Shown here piece by piece: positions 54,384 through 63,437 of a stretch of DNA of 64,000 bases. Location of the stretch: positions 12,310-76,309 of the forward strand of contig JAAFKL010000090.1 in assembly GCA_021399405.1 (NCBI GenBank), read 5' to 3'. A program made the position numbers and the translations under genes. Under the pieces are notes generated by a model, which did no database searches, was not told where the DNA came from, and saw only the letters and a list, made by a program, of their open reading frames with translations. This DNA comes from Candidatus Heimdallarchaeota archaeon. Lineage in GTDB: Archaea; Asgardarchaeota; Heimdallarchaeia; Heimdallarchaeales; Kariarchaeaceae. How positions within the stretch are numbered: position 1 is the stretch's first letter; the number at the start of each line of letters is the position of its first letter.

Positions 54384-55121
54384 CTACAACTCAAATGCCT
54401 TGATAATGGTAAATTCTCCACTATCTAGGTTATAATCAATTACTCCCCTTCCAGACAATTCCTTCAAAGTTTCTGTGACTGTATTTTTATCCACACCTGA
54501 CGACATTACTAATCTATCCAAATTATTTACTCCTTGTTGTGTCAATACTTTGCAGACATCAAAATGTGGTAAACTTATGGAATGATCTTTCAACATGCTT
54601 TTCAATATTTTAGAGTAATTGTTTTGAATTGCTAAAAGCTGTTTTACATGATTAACTTCAATTTCCAGTTGTTCTGTCTGTTGCATTGAATCATTTTGAG
54701 CATGAGTAATTTTTGCATCCTCATCACTAATATTTGCTTCTAATCCCGAGATATCTGATGCTAGACTGTCAGCAATCCTTGTTTCCTCTTTCAGCTTATT
54801 ATCAATTTCAAGCTTTCTACTATTTCCCTCAGTTAAATGAGCTTCAAGTGTTCCGTTTTCTGTTTTAAGAGAAGCTACAGATTCAGAAAGTGATTTTTCT
54901 TCAAGCTCTAATTTGGATCTTAATGACAGCAACTCTGAAATTTCTTGCTTCATATTTTTTTGTGAGCTAAGTGCTTCATCTCGATTTGCAATTTCTGATT
55001 TAATAACTTCCTGAGCCTCTGTCAACATATTGTTCAATATCTTGATGTTCTCATTATAAGATTGGTCGAGAGACTGGATCTCGATTTTTATTTTTTCAAA
55101 ACTAATTTCTACCAAAATCAA
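54384..55121 (-). CDS. Coiled-coil protein with C-terminal winged helix (A)
   Basis: 245 residues. Coiled coil from about 5 to 170 (ELLSLRSKLELEEKSLSESVASLKTENGTLE is a clear heptad run), then a winged helix (VCKVLTQQGVNNLDRLVMSSGVDKNTVTETLKELSGRGVIDYNLDSG). First gene of the minus-strand pair; divergent from the SNAP-like TPR gene across about 300 bases. The matched length and layout of the pair suggest an obligate heterodimer. Confidence 0.7.
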   Translation of the reverse strand: MILVEISFEKIKIEIQSLDQSYNENIKILNNMLTEAQEVIKSEIANRDEALSSQKNMKQEISELLSLRSKLELEEKSLSESVASLKTENGTLEAHLTEGNSRKLEIDNKLKEETRIADSLASDISGLEANISDEDAKITHAQNDSMQQTEQLEIEVNHVKQLLAIQNNYSKILKSMLKDHSISLPHFDVCKVLTQQGVNNLDRLVMSSGVDKNTVTETLKELSGRGVIDYNLDSGEFTIIKAFEL

Positions 55122-55420
55122 ACCTTCTAACGTTTATTTTGATAATCCCATCTTATCAATATTAAATATTAGGCACAATTTACAAAATAATTGAAGGTTT
55201 TATTTCGAAATAAGTACAATCCTTTCCCAAATTTTTATTCAAAATCTAGTATATGTATCGCACTTTCTGTAAACATCAATTGTTCTTTTATGAGAATATA
55301 CCTAACTGAAGAAATTTTAATATCTTATCCAATTTTTATCATATAGGTTTTAAAGAAATGTATCTAGAATTAAGTTGAGTTGTAGTCAATTCGGATCATA
55401 TAGCTAGTAATGTGATATCA

Positions 55421-56221
55421 ATGAGTGAAGATTGTAAGAACTTCGAAAAAAGAGCAAAAGGGTTAGAAAAAGAGGATCCAATCAAAGCGGTTGAATTATA
55501 TCGCCAGGCAGCGAATTGTTTTAGTATTAATGACAAACCAAAGGATCAAACCTCTAATCTAGAGAAAGCAGCAAAATTGTTGCGGAACCATGGGAAATTA
55601 ATAGATGACCCTAACGAGGCAATGGAGGCATATACCAAAGCTTCTGAAATTTATATCGAGTACGGTAAAACAAGTGAATCGGAGAAAGTTATTCAGGAGG
55701 GGTATCGAAAATTCGAAGAAGCCGTCAAGAAGATTCGCTCAGAGATCAAAAATATTAATGATCCGGATGTTGTAGAAGAAAAATTATCGTTAGCTTCAGA
55801 ATATGCAATAAAAGCGAAAAATGAACCATTGAGTAGAGAATGCTGGACTGAATCAGGTGATAGCTATCGAAAGAGTGCAAATAGTATAGATGACCCACGA
55901 GAGGCTCTAGAGGGTTACAAACATTCTATTCGAAATTACAAAAAAGGTGGCAACGACGAAAAAGAATATGCTGTGTTCATTGAAGCAGCTGAGAAATTCA
56001 ACTCTAAAGCCATTAGTATAAACAAAACTAACAAGCAGTTAATTCTTGCAATTAACAATTATATTCAAGCTGGCACATTATATGAGATGGCAAAAAAGGA
56101 TGATAAGGCTACAGAGGCTGAAATCCAAGTACAAGAAATATGTGATACCATTGGTATACCGATTGAATACATTACAAGTTACCTAGAGAGTCAGGGTATA
56201 GTTCCAATCACCTTAGATTGA
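55421..56221 (+). CDS. Alpha-SNAP-like TPR protein
   Basis: 266 residues, all-helical. Repeated helix pairs with the SNAP-type pattern: EDPIKAVELYRQAANCFSI, TSNLEKAAKLLRNHG, DPNEAMEAYTKASEIYIEYG, DPREALEGYKHSIRNYKKGG, LILAINNYIQAGTLYEMAKK. The spacing of the A-x-x-Y/F and the acidic connectors DDPNEA/DDPREA resemble eukaryotic alpha-SNAP more than plain TPR proteins, and the length is near that of alpha-SNAP. The ATG at 55421 is preferred to a GTG three codons earlier. Function in an archaeon is unknown; AAA ATPase adaptor work is the obvious guess. Confidence 0.65.
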   Translation: MSEDCKNFEKRAKGLEKEDPIKAVELYRQAANCFSINDKPKDQTSNLEKAAKLLRNHGKLIDDPNEAMEAYTKASEIYIEYGKTSESEKVIQEGYRKFEEAVKKIRSEIKNINDPDVVEEKLSLASEYAIKAKNEPLSRECWTESGDSYRKSANSIDDPREALEGYKHSIRNYKKGGNDEKEYAVFIEAAEKFNSKAISINKTNKQLILAINNYIQAGTLYEMAKKDDKATEAEIQVQEICDTIGIPIEYITSYLESQGIVPITLD

Positions 56222-56261
56222 ACAAATTTATTCGTATTCCACTTCTCACCATTCATTAATT

Positions 56262-56732
56262 TTATTGATTTGCTTGAACAGGCTCCCATTTTCTAACGAT
56301 TCTTGCAATATGATTTTTTGAACCATTAACAAATGATATATTTAAGCTGCGATATATCTTGTAAAACAAATAAGCCCAAACTGTATACCTAACTACCCCA
56401 ATTGGTAAATTTGAATACCAAAAGGTCAATGCTAAGATAATATAGATAATAAATTGCAATTGCTTTTTTCTCTTTTGACCCTCCTCGCTATTGATTTTTA
56501 AGTGATAATAATTTTCACAAAAATAACAAAATAGCTTCAATCTAAGATTTCCCCTAGTTGGGCGTTTAATGACATAGAAATTTTTTTTGTTTTTAATTCG
56601 ATGCATTGATGCGTAATTATGTGAAATTACTGATTTTTTCCTTTTCGGACATTTAACTGAAACTTCAAATTCTTCTTCGGTCATCTCAAATTCATCAAAA
56701 ATATTATCTGGGAACGAAGGTTTGTTGTACAC
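56262..56732 (-). CDS. Membrane protein with zinc-binding cytoplasmic part
   Basis: 156 residues. A cytoplasmic N-terminal part holds one Cys (KCPKRK) and a CYFCENYYHLK knuckle, probably one zinc site; two close hydrophobic helices (about 92-125) follow, then a basic tail. No family recognised. Convergent with the TPR gene (about 40-base gap). Confidence 0.55.
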   Translation of the reverse strand: MYNKPSFPDNIFDEFEMTEEEFEVSVKCPKRKKSVISHNYASMHRIKNKKNFYVIKRPTRGNLRLKLFCYFCENYYHLKINSEEGQKRKKQLQFIIYIILALTFWYSNLPIGVVRYTVWAYLFYKIYRSLNISFVNGSKNHIARIVRKWEPVQANQ

Positions 56733-56868
56733 CCAAAATTAAGATATTTCGATATAAAAATAAATGAGCTTTAGGTTTTACAAATCAATTATTTCATTTT
56801 AAATTTCCCCTGTAAATGCTTAAATAAACTCGTCAAATAATAATTCGCAAGGTTAATGTGATCTCATC

Positions 56869-57633
56869 ATGAAACTAGGAAATGGAATGTATATATTGCA
56901 AAAAGTGGAAAACCTTGAGAAATCCTCAAAATTTTACAACAACTTAGGTTTTACCAAACTTGAAGAAAATGTTGATTTAAACTTGAAGGCTCAATCTATT
57001 CTATACACAGACGGTCATCTAAACTTGATGTTGGTTCAAGGAAAACAATCTTCCACCAGTTTATTATATTACAATGAAGAAATCGAAAACGAATTTACTA
57101 AATTTGAAGAGTTAGGGTTTAAATTACATGCACCTGATAAATCTGATTCTACTGAATTAATGTCTTCTGAGGTTGTTATTAAGAGTCCGAATGGTGTGAA
57201 TGTTGTTATTCGCAAGGATAAATTTAATGAGAAACATACAGTAAGTCCCAGAGAGAATAAATCATTGTTGGATTGGGGGAAGTTTGGGGAATTTTCTATC
57301 CCAGTCAAAAATTTTGAAATAGCAGAAAAATTTTGGAACATGTTGGGATTCACGACTACATTCAAAGATACTCAGCCCTACCCATGGGGTATTCTGTTTG
57401 ATGAGATGTTGATATTAGGTCTCCATCAAACCGCTGACTATGATAACATAGCAAGACAATCTATCACATATTTTCATCCTCAAATGGATGAGAAGATTAG
57501 AACGCTTCAACAAAGAGGATTTACCTTTGAGAAATTTTCTGAAGGCTCTATTGAAACAGGACAGGCTGTTCTTACTTCACCTGATGGACTAAAGATTTTC
57601 TTATTCAAAGGATCGACGGATGGTGAAATCTAA
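56869..57633 (+). CDS. Double VOC domain protein
   Basis: 254 residues containing two VOC domains (about 4-120 and 130-250): YILQKVENLEKSSKFYNNLGF opens the first, FSIPVKNFEIAEKFWNMLGF the second, and both end with SPNGVNVVI/SPDGLKIFL. A two-domain single-chain VOC protein resembles extradiol dioxygenases and glyoxalase-like ligand binders, but the canonical His-His-Glu set is not evident. Start ATG 56869. It precedes a methyltransferase by 56 bases in the same direction. Confidence 0.8.
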   Translation: MKLGNGMYILQKVENLEKSSKFYNNLGFTKLEENVDLNLKAQSILYTDGHLNLMLVQGKQSSTSLLYYNEEIENEFTKFEELGFKLHAPDKSDSTELMSSEVVIKSPNGVNVVIRKDKFNEKHTVSPRENKSLLDWGKFGEFSIPVKNFEIAEKFWNMLGFTTTFKDTQPYPWGILFDEMLILGLHQTADYDNIARQSITYFHPQMDEKIRTLQQRGFTFEKFSEGSIETGQAVLTSPDGLKIFLFKGSTDGEI

Positions 57634-57688
57634 GGTCTGAATCCTAAGAACTTTTATTAATGGACCCGGTTTAATTCACTTAAGCAGT

Positions 57689-58459
57689 ATGGGATTGAAC
57701 ATTCAAGTAATTTCAAATGAAGAAGCCCAACAAATTCTTTCACAATTAGGGTTAACAGATTCGGAACTTTTTCTGCAGAACGTAGATCATTTCACTAATG
57801 ATGAAGGTTCAAAAAGAGATGAAATTGTCAAAGATTATTTTGGCGAGGATGGAATGAAAATATTAACTGAAGAATTATGCAACTCGCTTAATGGGACTAA
57901 AGATATTTCTTTAGTTGATTTAGGTGTTGGCACGGGAACATTTTTGATTCCAATCCTTGACAAAATATCGATTAAAGAAGTTGTCTGTTTTGACGCTACC
58001 CCTAAGATGCTTGAGCTATTACATGAGAAGTTCTCTGATAATTTAAATGTGGATCAAATAATTCATTATGTTATTGGTGATATGGAACAAGTTAGCAAAA
58101 GCTTGGAAGTCAATCAGAGTTTAAGGAAACGGGAAATTCCAATGAAGTTTGATCGGATTATGAGTACACTTGCATTTCATCATATTCGTGATACTTCAAA
58201 GATCTTGAAAGGCATATCTGAGATTTTAGATGATCAGGGTAAAGCAGTTATCATTGATGCAATTTTAAGTGATACATCTGGAATGGTTCCATCCGCTGAT
58301 CATGCTCACAATGGATTTGAAATTCATAAAATAAAAGAATTAGCAGATAAATTTTTCAAATCAGTTTCAATTAGAGAACTAGATGTAATTTGTAATGATT
58401 CAAGCTGCCCATCTCGAGGAACGGGGCTGTTCATTATGGAATTGGCTCAACCATTATAA
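57689..58459 (+). CDS. Class I SAM-dependent methyltransferase
   Basis: 256 residues. SAM motif I is LVDLGVGTGTFLIPIL (about 71-86), motif II VVCFDATPKMLELL, motif IV FDRIMSTLAFHHI, with a final beta hairpin region. The N-terminal 65 residues form a helical lid. Resembles small-molecule (quinone, phenol or amine) methyltransferases; substrate unknown. Likely same transcript as the VOC gene before it. Confidence 0.87.
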   Translation: MGLNIQVISNEEAQQILSQLGLTDSELFLQNVDHFTNDEGSKRDEIVKDYFGEDGMKILTEELCNSLNGTKDISLVDLGVGTGTFLIPILDKISIKEVVCFDATPKMLELLHEKFSDNLNVDQIIHYVIGDMEQVSKSLEVNQSLRKREIPMKFDRIMSTLAFHHIRDTSKILKGISEILDDQGKAVIIDAILSDTSGMVPSADHAHNGFEIHKIKELADKFFKSVSIRELDVICNDSSCPSRGTGLFIMELAQPL

Positions 58460-58485
58460 ATTCAATTCAATATCCATTGAGCCTA

Positions 58486-59658
58486 CTACCACTCAATCTC
58501 ACTAAACACTATTTTAGCATCAAAATAGCAAACGGGACAAATTGGATCTTTATTATCTTTCTCCAACTCGTTGAGATGAGTTACAATATGTTCTTCGTGA
58601 AAATAGCGACAACAATTATCGCAATACACATCTAATTCATTTTCATCGACTTGGGTCTTGCATATTTGACAAATAAAATCTATATGTTCCTGTGGATTAG
58701 GCATGAATAATTTTGTAATTGATACAAAAGGATTTCTTGATCTCCTCTCCGGTGGTATAGTGATTGAAGTCTTTTCACTCATAATTGACTTTTCTTCTCT
58801 CTTGCGTTCCAAAGCTATCTGATGGACGTCTTTTGGCATTGCTGTATATTTATCCCAGGAAATATAACGCCCATATGAACTTATCATCCCAATGAAAAAG
58901 AAGAATAGTATACCCACGGTGAGTTTAAATTGGGTTATCCCAAGAGGTTCAATATATTCTAAAACTGATCCTATATCTGGAAATAATAGAGAAAATGGAG
59001 TTTCGTTCTGTTCAATATAACTCATTATTCTATTTTCCAATGATAGCAACCATCTAAAAATTAGAATTACAGGTGTATATATTATTATTTTACGAATATA
59101 GAAATTCAGTTGTTTATCTTGCTTATTTATTTTCCCGTCCCAAAATTTTTCAAAATTAGATGATTTTGTTAAGCCGGAATTCTTTAACCCCATCCTGATA
59201 AAACGTATAACTAAAACAACAAGCAATGGTAAATAAATTATTTGTAGAATCATAAATGGTGCCATGATTATCATTAATGGAACGAAAACAATCATTGATA
59301 ATGAAAAACCCAGCAAAAATAGCAAAAAACTTGAAAAAGAAATACCTAATTTTACAATAAAATTGTACATCATCTTCCAACGTCTATTTTTACCATATGG
59401 CATTTCCAGTCGAGTAAGGTACCTGTAAACTTCTTCGAACAGTCCTTTTGGTTGGGTATAGAAAATAGGTATACTTCCCAATTTTTCTGTGTACGCACAG
59501 TATCGATCGTACGGCCCAATTATTGTTGATCGTTGGAAATTATAACTGATTTCGGGATAGGCCTTAAGATACCGAACTTCTGTTTTGTTTTCACACTTTT
59601 TGCACGTACCATTGAATGAACTAGCTTTCTTGAAGGTAGGATTTTTTTCAATATCCAA
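58486..59658 (-). CDS. Membrane protein with C-terminal RING/PHD-like zinc finger
   Basis: 390 residues. An N-terminal CKKC knuckle, two hydrophobic hairpin regions (about 100-155) and further hydrophobic segments at about 190-207 and 246-265, then a cytoplasmic C-terminal end. The C-terminal finger reads C330-x2-C333-x12-C346-x2-C349-x4-H354-x2-H357-x16-C374-x2-C377, eight ligands with the interleaved spacing of RING/PHD cross-brace fingers (PHD order except His for the sixth ligand). Membrane RING ubiquitin ligases of eukaryotes have this overall plan. Whether it binds an E2 enzyme cannot be told; no ubiquitin-system gene is nearby. Confidence 0.7.
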   Translation of the reverse strand: MDIEKNPTFKKASSFNGTCKKCENKTEVRYLKAYPEISYNFQRSTIIGPYDRYCAYTEKLGSIPIFYTQPKGLFEEVYRYLTRLEMPYGKNRRWKMMYNFIVKLGISFSSFLLFLLGFSLSMIVFVPLMIIMAPFMILQIIYLPLLVVLVIRFIRMGLKNSGLTKSSNFEKFWDGKINKQDKQLNFYIRKIIIYTPVILIFRWLLSLENRIMSYIEQNETPFSLLFPDIGSVLEYIEPLGITQFKLTVGILFFFFIGMISSYGRYISWDKYTAMPKDVHQIALERKREEKSIMSEKTSITIPPERRSRNPFVSITKLFMPNPQEHIDFICQICKTQVDENELDVYCDNCCRYFHEEHIVTHLNELEKDNKDPICPVCYFDAKIVFSEIEW

Positions 59659-59961
59659 TAAGAAACACCGAATTGAACGAGTTAAAAGCTTAACATATCA
59701 TTTATTTCAAAATGTAGTAATTCGCTTTGAAAATCAATTAATGAGCTCGCATAGAAAAAAATTGTTTGCTCAAATCGATTTCTGAATTACTTTACAGCGG
59801 GAAAATTTAAAATTTTGTTGATAATTATCTAACCTTAGAAATTAGCTTCCTATCGATCAAGGCCTTCGATTCTGGTTTGTAGGGAATAAATGCCTTGATT
59901 ATAGTGAAAAAGCCCACTCATAATGTTTTTATTGTGTTAAATTTGGATTCATTATACTCGA
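59659..59961. other. Divergent spacer of about 300 bases
   Basis: Lies between the start of the RING/PHD-like gene (minus) and the propeller protein (plus), so it should hold both promoters. The palindrome AAGGCCTT with flanks ATC/GAT (about 59857-59871) is a possible regulator site. No gene seen; a 66-codon frame at 59585-59785 overlaps the minus gene and lacks motifs. Confidence 0.35.
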
Positions 59962-62880
59962 ATGCTGAAAATCAAATTTATATTAATGATTCAAATCCTA
60001 TTATTAACTCAAGTTATGGGTAATGGAAATTTTGTTAACCTACCAAATAGTAATATCAGTCCAAATCAAGGAATCGAACTTAATCAAGACTTTTCCGTAT
60101 CTGATTTTTTTTACAGCAAAGTATTTTTGAGCGATTCAAACACCCTAGGGGGTGATAACCCTAAAAATACAGGTATAAGCATTGGTACTGATAGCCAAAA
60201 TAATATAATAATGGGTGGTGGGACGACACAGGATAGTTTTCTTGTTACCACTGGAGCTTTTCAAACGGATCATTCCGGCAATCAAGATGGATTTCTTAGC
60301 AAGTTAAATGAAAATGGCACAATTTTGTGGAGTACTTTCCTCGGTGGTTCTGATCTTGATGTTGTAACAAGTTTAGCAGTTGATAGTCAGGATAATATTG
60401 TTGTTGCAGGGTACTCTGAATCTATTAATTTCCATACTACTACCGGTGCTTTTCAAGAAGATTTTGGAGGTTCTCGCGATATTTTCTTAATGAAATTTAC
60501 GTCAAGTGGAGAATTAATCTGGAGTACGTATGTTGGTGGTGAAAAACGAGAAGGTAATTATCAGCGAAATGGTGAGGGTAAAAACAGGGTGTTGATAGAT
60601 AGTAATGATGATATTATTGTTAGTGGAACAACACATTCAGACAATTTCCCGACATTAAACGCATACCAATCAGTCAATGAAGGAGGTCTTTCTGATGCAT
60701 TTCTTTCAAAATTCAAAAAGTCAGGAGAATTAGAATGGAGTACATATCTTGGTGGAAACGGGTCTGAAATTGGTTCTGACATAGCCGTCGATACTAAGGA
60801 TAATATTGTAATCGTTGGACGAACCGAATCCAGTAATTTTCCAGTATTAAGTGCATTTGATTCAATCTTAAGTGATGAAGGCACTGATGCATTTATTTCG
60901 AAATTCAATACTTCTGGAAACTTACTTTGGAGTACTCATCAAGGTGGGAATTTGTGTGAAGGAGGTTGTTCAGAAGCCGCAAATCGGGCTAATACAGTTG
61001 TAATAGACAAATTTGATCAAATTATTGTTGGAGGTAATACTGATGTTGTTGATAATGAACTTACTTCTGGTGCATTTGATAGAAGTCCAGGAGGCCTACC
61101 TTCTGGATTCATCTCAAAATATAGCGAAAATGGAACCCTCAGCTATGCGTCTTACTTGGGTAAAGGTGGTGAAAACCATATTCTTGATTTACATGTTGAT
61201 TCAAATAATGATTTACTTGTAAATATGTTATCAGGAGATAAAATTTCCGAGCTCCAAAATAGTTATTATTCATTTGACCAAGTTGGGAGTGTTACTCAGA
61301 TCCTTAAATTTAATTCAACTAATGATCTTACCTGGAGCAGTAATTTTGTCTCACCCTCACAAATCCATCTTGCTTACGAAATCACGATAGACAAACAAAA
61401 CCGTATTTTGATTACTGGAGGTCTTAGATGTGATCCTGATATTTGCATACCAGACATGCCTGGCTTGGAAGGAGAATCCAGCTTGATTGGGGATAGCCCC
61501 ATTTTACAAATTGTCAAATTGGATCCGATTGATGATCTAGATTCTGATGGACTCTTAAATCATCAAGAATTTAAAGCAAAATCAAGTCCAAATGATGCTG
61601 ATACTGATGACGACGGTTTGACAGATGGAGATGAATTTAATTTACATGGAACCGACCCTACTTTAGCTGATTCCGACAACGATGGGCTAAGTGACAAAGA
61701 TGAGATAGACCAGGAATACGATCCAAACAATAACGATACTGACTCTGATGGTATGCCGGACGGTTGGGAAGATCATTTTGGGCTTGATCCTAACGATAAT
61801 TTAGATGCAAAAATCGATTCTGATTTTGATGGATTAATCAATGAAAAGGAATTCATTGCGGGGACTGATCCAAAAGAACCAGATTTTGATGGAGATGGGA
61901 TGAAAGATGGATATGAGGTTGATAACAATTTGAATCCATTGGAAGATGACTCAAATGGTGATATAGATGGGGACTTTCTTTCAAATAAATTTGAGCATGA
62001 CAATGGACTGAACCCTGATAGTCCAATTGAGACAATAATTGCGAGTCTGGTACTTGTCATATCAATTTCAGCGGGAATATATTATATTATTCGATCAAAG
62101 AGATTAAACAAGCGAGCTAAGGATCAAGGGTTTATAGATCGCAAAGAAATGAAAGATACTCAGGAAAGAGGATTTACAAGCGTTGATGATCTGAAACTTG
62201 CAGAAACTCAAGGATTTAAAACAAAATCGGCTCAAACAGTTGTTCAAGCAACTAAACAGAGCACTGTTATTTTATTGGTTGATGTCTGGAAATCTCAAAT
62301 TAATTCATCAGAGGAGTTAACGAAATCTATTGATCTCGATAAAATCCAAGAATTAGTTAATTCTACAACATCTCCAATCAATCTACATGATGTCGAGTTA
62401 GATTATAAACCGATTTTGGAGGAGTTAAAGCAATTTCAACTAGAATTCGACAGCATAAGTGTTATGCAGCAAAGTATTTCTCAACTATCTCTTATAGATG
62501 GTGAGCTTCCATTTGTTAATTTCACTACAGATAATTTGACGACTGTACAAGATAAAGTGGTTACTGGATTAAATAACATGAATCTCATGTTAGATAATCT
62601 AATGAAAATATTTGAAGTGCGAAAACAATGGTTTGAACCTTGGCAAAGGCTGTTGACATTAATTCAGATGACCCAGGATGGGCTGCCAATTGACTTAGCA
62701 AAAATAGCAGAGGTCATTCAAGGCAGTGAAGATCAATCTGAGAAACTACTTGAATTGCTCTTGGATGAGAATGCTATGATTGGAACATATGATGTTTCTG
62801 AAAGAGTTTATACGAAAGGAACCGATATATCTCAATACATTCAATCGATGATGGAAAAAATGGCTAATTTTGCGGAATAA
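59962..62880 (+). CDS. Surface beta-propeller/calcium-repeat protein with cytoplasmic coiled coil
   Basis: 972 residues. Signal peptide (about 1-20), then a propeller of about seven SBBP-type repeats (about 50-520), each with a strand pair such as DGFLSKLNENGTILWSTFLGG and SLAVDSQDNIVVAGYSES. A run of thrombospondin type 3/EF-hand-like calcium repeats follows (about 525-685: DSDGLLNHQEF, DTDDDGLTDGDEF, DSDNDGLSDKDEI, DTDSDGMPDGWE). Next come a transmembrane helix (about 692-714) and a cytoplasmic helical domain of about 250 residues. Most archaeal surface proteins of this kind end at the anchor; a sizeable cytoplasmic domain suggests signalling. Confidence 0.85.
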   Translation: MLKIKFILMIQILLLTQVMGNGNFVNLPNSNISPNQGIELNQDFSVSDFFYSKVFLSDSNTLGGDNPKNTGISIGTDSQNNIIMGGGTTQDSFLVTTGAFQTDHSGNQDGFLSKLNENGTILWSTFLGGSDLDVVTSLAVDSQDNIVVAGYSESINFHTTTGAFQEDFGGSRDIFLMKFTSSGELIWSTYVGGEKREGNYQRNGEGKNRVLIDSNDDIIVSGTTHSDNFPTLNAYQSVNEGGLSDAFLSKFKKSGELEWSTYLGGNGSEIGSDIAVDTKDNIVIVGRTESSNFPVLSAFDSILSDEGTDAFISKFNTSGNLLWSTHQGGNLCEGGCSEAANRANTVVIDKFDQIIVGGNTDVVDNELTSGAFDRSPGGLPSGFISKYSENGTLSYASYLGKGGENHILDLHVDSNNDLLVNMLSGDKISELQNSYYSFDQVGSVTQILKFNSTNDLTWSSNFVSPSQIHLAYEITIDKQNRILITGGLRCDPDICIPDMPGLEGESSLIGDSPILQIVKLDPIDDLDSDGLLNHQEFKAKSSPNDADTDDDGLTDGDEFNLHGTDPTLADSDNDGLSDKDEIDQEYDPNNNDTDSDGMPDGWEDHFGLDPNDNLDAKIDSDFDGLINEKEFIAGTDPKEPDFDGDGMKDGYEVDNNLNPLEDDSNGDIDGDFLSNKFEHDNGLNPDSPIETIIASLVLVISISAGIYYIIRSKRLNKRAKDQGFIDRKEMKDTQERGFTSVDDLKLAETQGFKTKSAQTVVQATKQSTVILLVDVWKSQINSSEELTKSIDLDKIQELVNSTTSPINLHDVELDYKPILEELKQFQLEFDSISVMQQSISQLSLIDGELPFVNFTTDNLTTVQDKVVTGLNNMNLMLDNLMKIFEVRKQWFEPWQRLLTLIQMTQDGLPIDLAKIAEVIQGSEDQSEKLLELLLDENAMIGTYDVSERVYTKGTDISQYIQSMMEKMANFAE

Positions 62881-62897
62881 TGGGAAGATAGTCGATT

Positions 62898-63437
62898 TTA
62901 AATTCTACTAAGATCAGATAGTAATTGCTTAAATTTTTCCAAAACATTAAATTCTTTCAATCTATCAATTAATATTTCATTCGATCTCAAGTCAGGATAG
63001 TTTTCAAGAACTGAAATTACATCTTCCAAATCGAAATCTGCACCAAAAATTAACTTATTCACTATTAGGTTAATTGGGTTGTCAATTTTCATTAAGTGAC
63101 CTTGATACTCAACATCGATTGCTTCGTTAATTGATATAAATTCTTTCTCCGTGTATGCTCCCTTAAAATCAATCTTGAACATTGTTTTTTTGTGGAAAAT
63201 ACTAACATGGATTCTCTCTTTAAAGCCTAAAAGATCATTCTTGTTAGCATCGAAACCATGATCATTTAAGATTTCAAGAAATGTAATATCATCAATTTTA
63301 TTGTGATCCAATATTACATCAATATTCATCGTCGTTCGTATTCTTCCATGGATGATAACAGAAATACCCCCAACTATTACATAATCGATTTTTGATTTCT
63401 GTAATGCCTTAGTTAAATCGATTAACGCTTCATCAAT
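62898..63437 (-). CDS. Nucleotidyltransferase-fold protein, possible AUU start
   Basis: About 179 residues. The first ATG (63329) lies inside the fold. Upstream, in frame to 63437, the sequence DYVIVGGISVIIHGRIRTTMNIDVIL is the GG...hG..RxTxDxD signature of AbiEii/DUF6036-like nucleotidyltransferases, so the gene must begin before the ATG. The only place left is ATA/ATT at 63440-63435, where ATT overlaps the stop of the upstream gene as TAATT and GGTGAT lies just before. In the DxD motif the first Asp is Asn (MNID), which may impair catalysis. Pairs with a 59-residue protein; possibly a toxin-antitoxin or defence-type module. Confidence 0.65.
   Translation of the reverse strand: MDEALIDLTKALQKSKIDYVIVGGISVIIHGRIRTTMNIDVILDHNKIDDITFLEILNDHGFDANKNDLLGFKERIHVSIFHKKTMFKIDFKGAYTEKEFISINEAIDVEYQGHLMKIDNPINLIVNKLIFGADFDLEDVISVLENYPDLRSNEILIDRLKEFNVLEKFKQLLSDLSRI

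Noticed and set aside
59585..59785. 66-codon frame opposite the RING/PHD-like gene
   Set aside because: Lies mostly over the coding start of the minus-strand gene, no motif.
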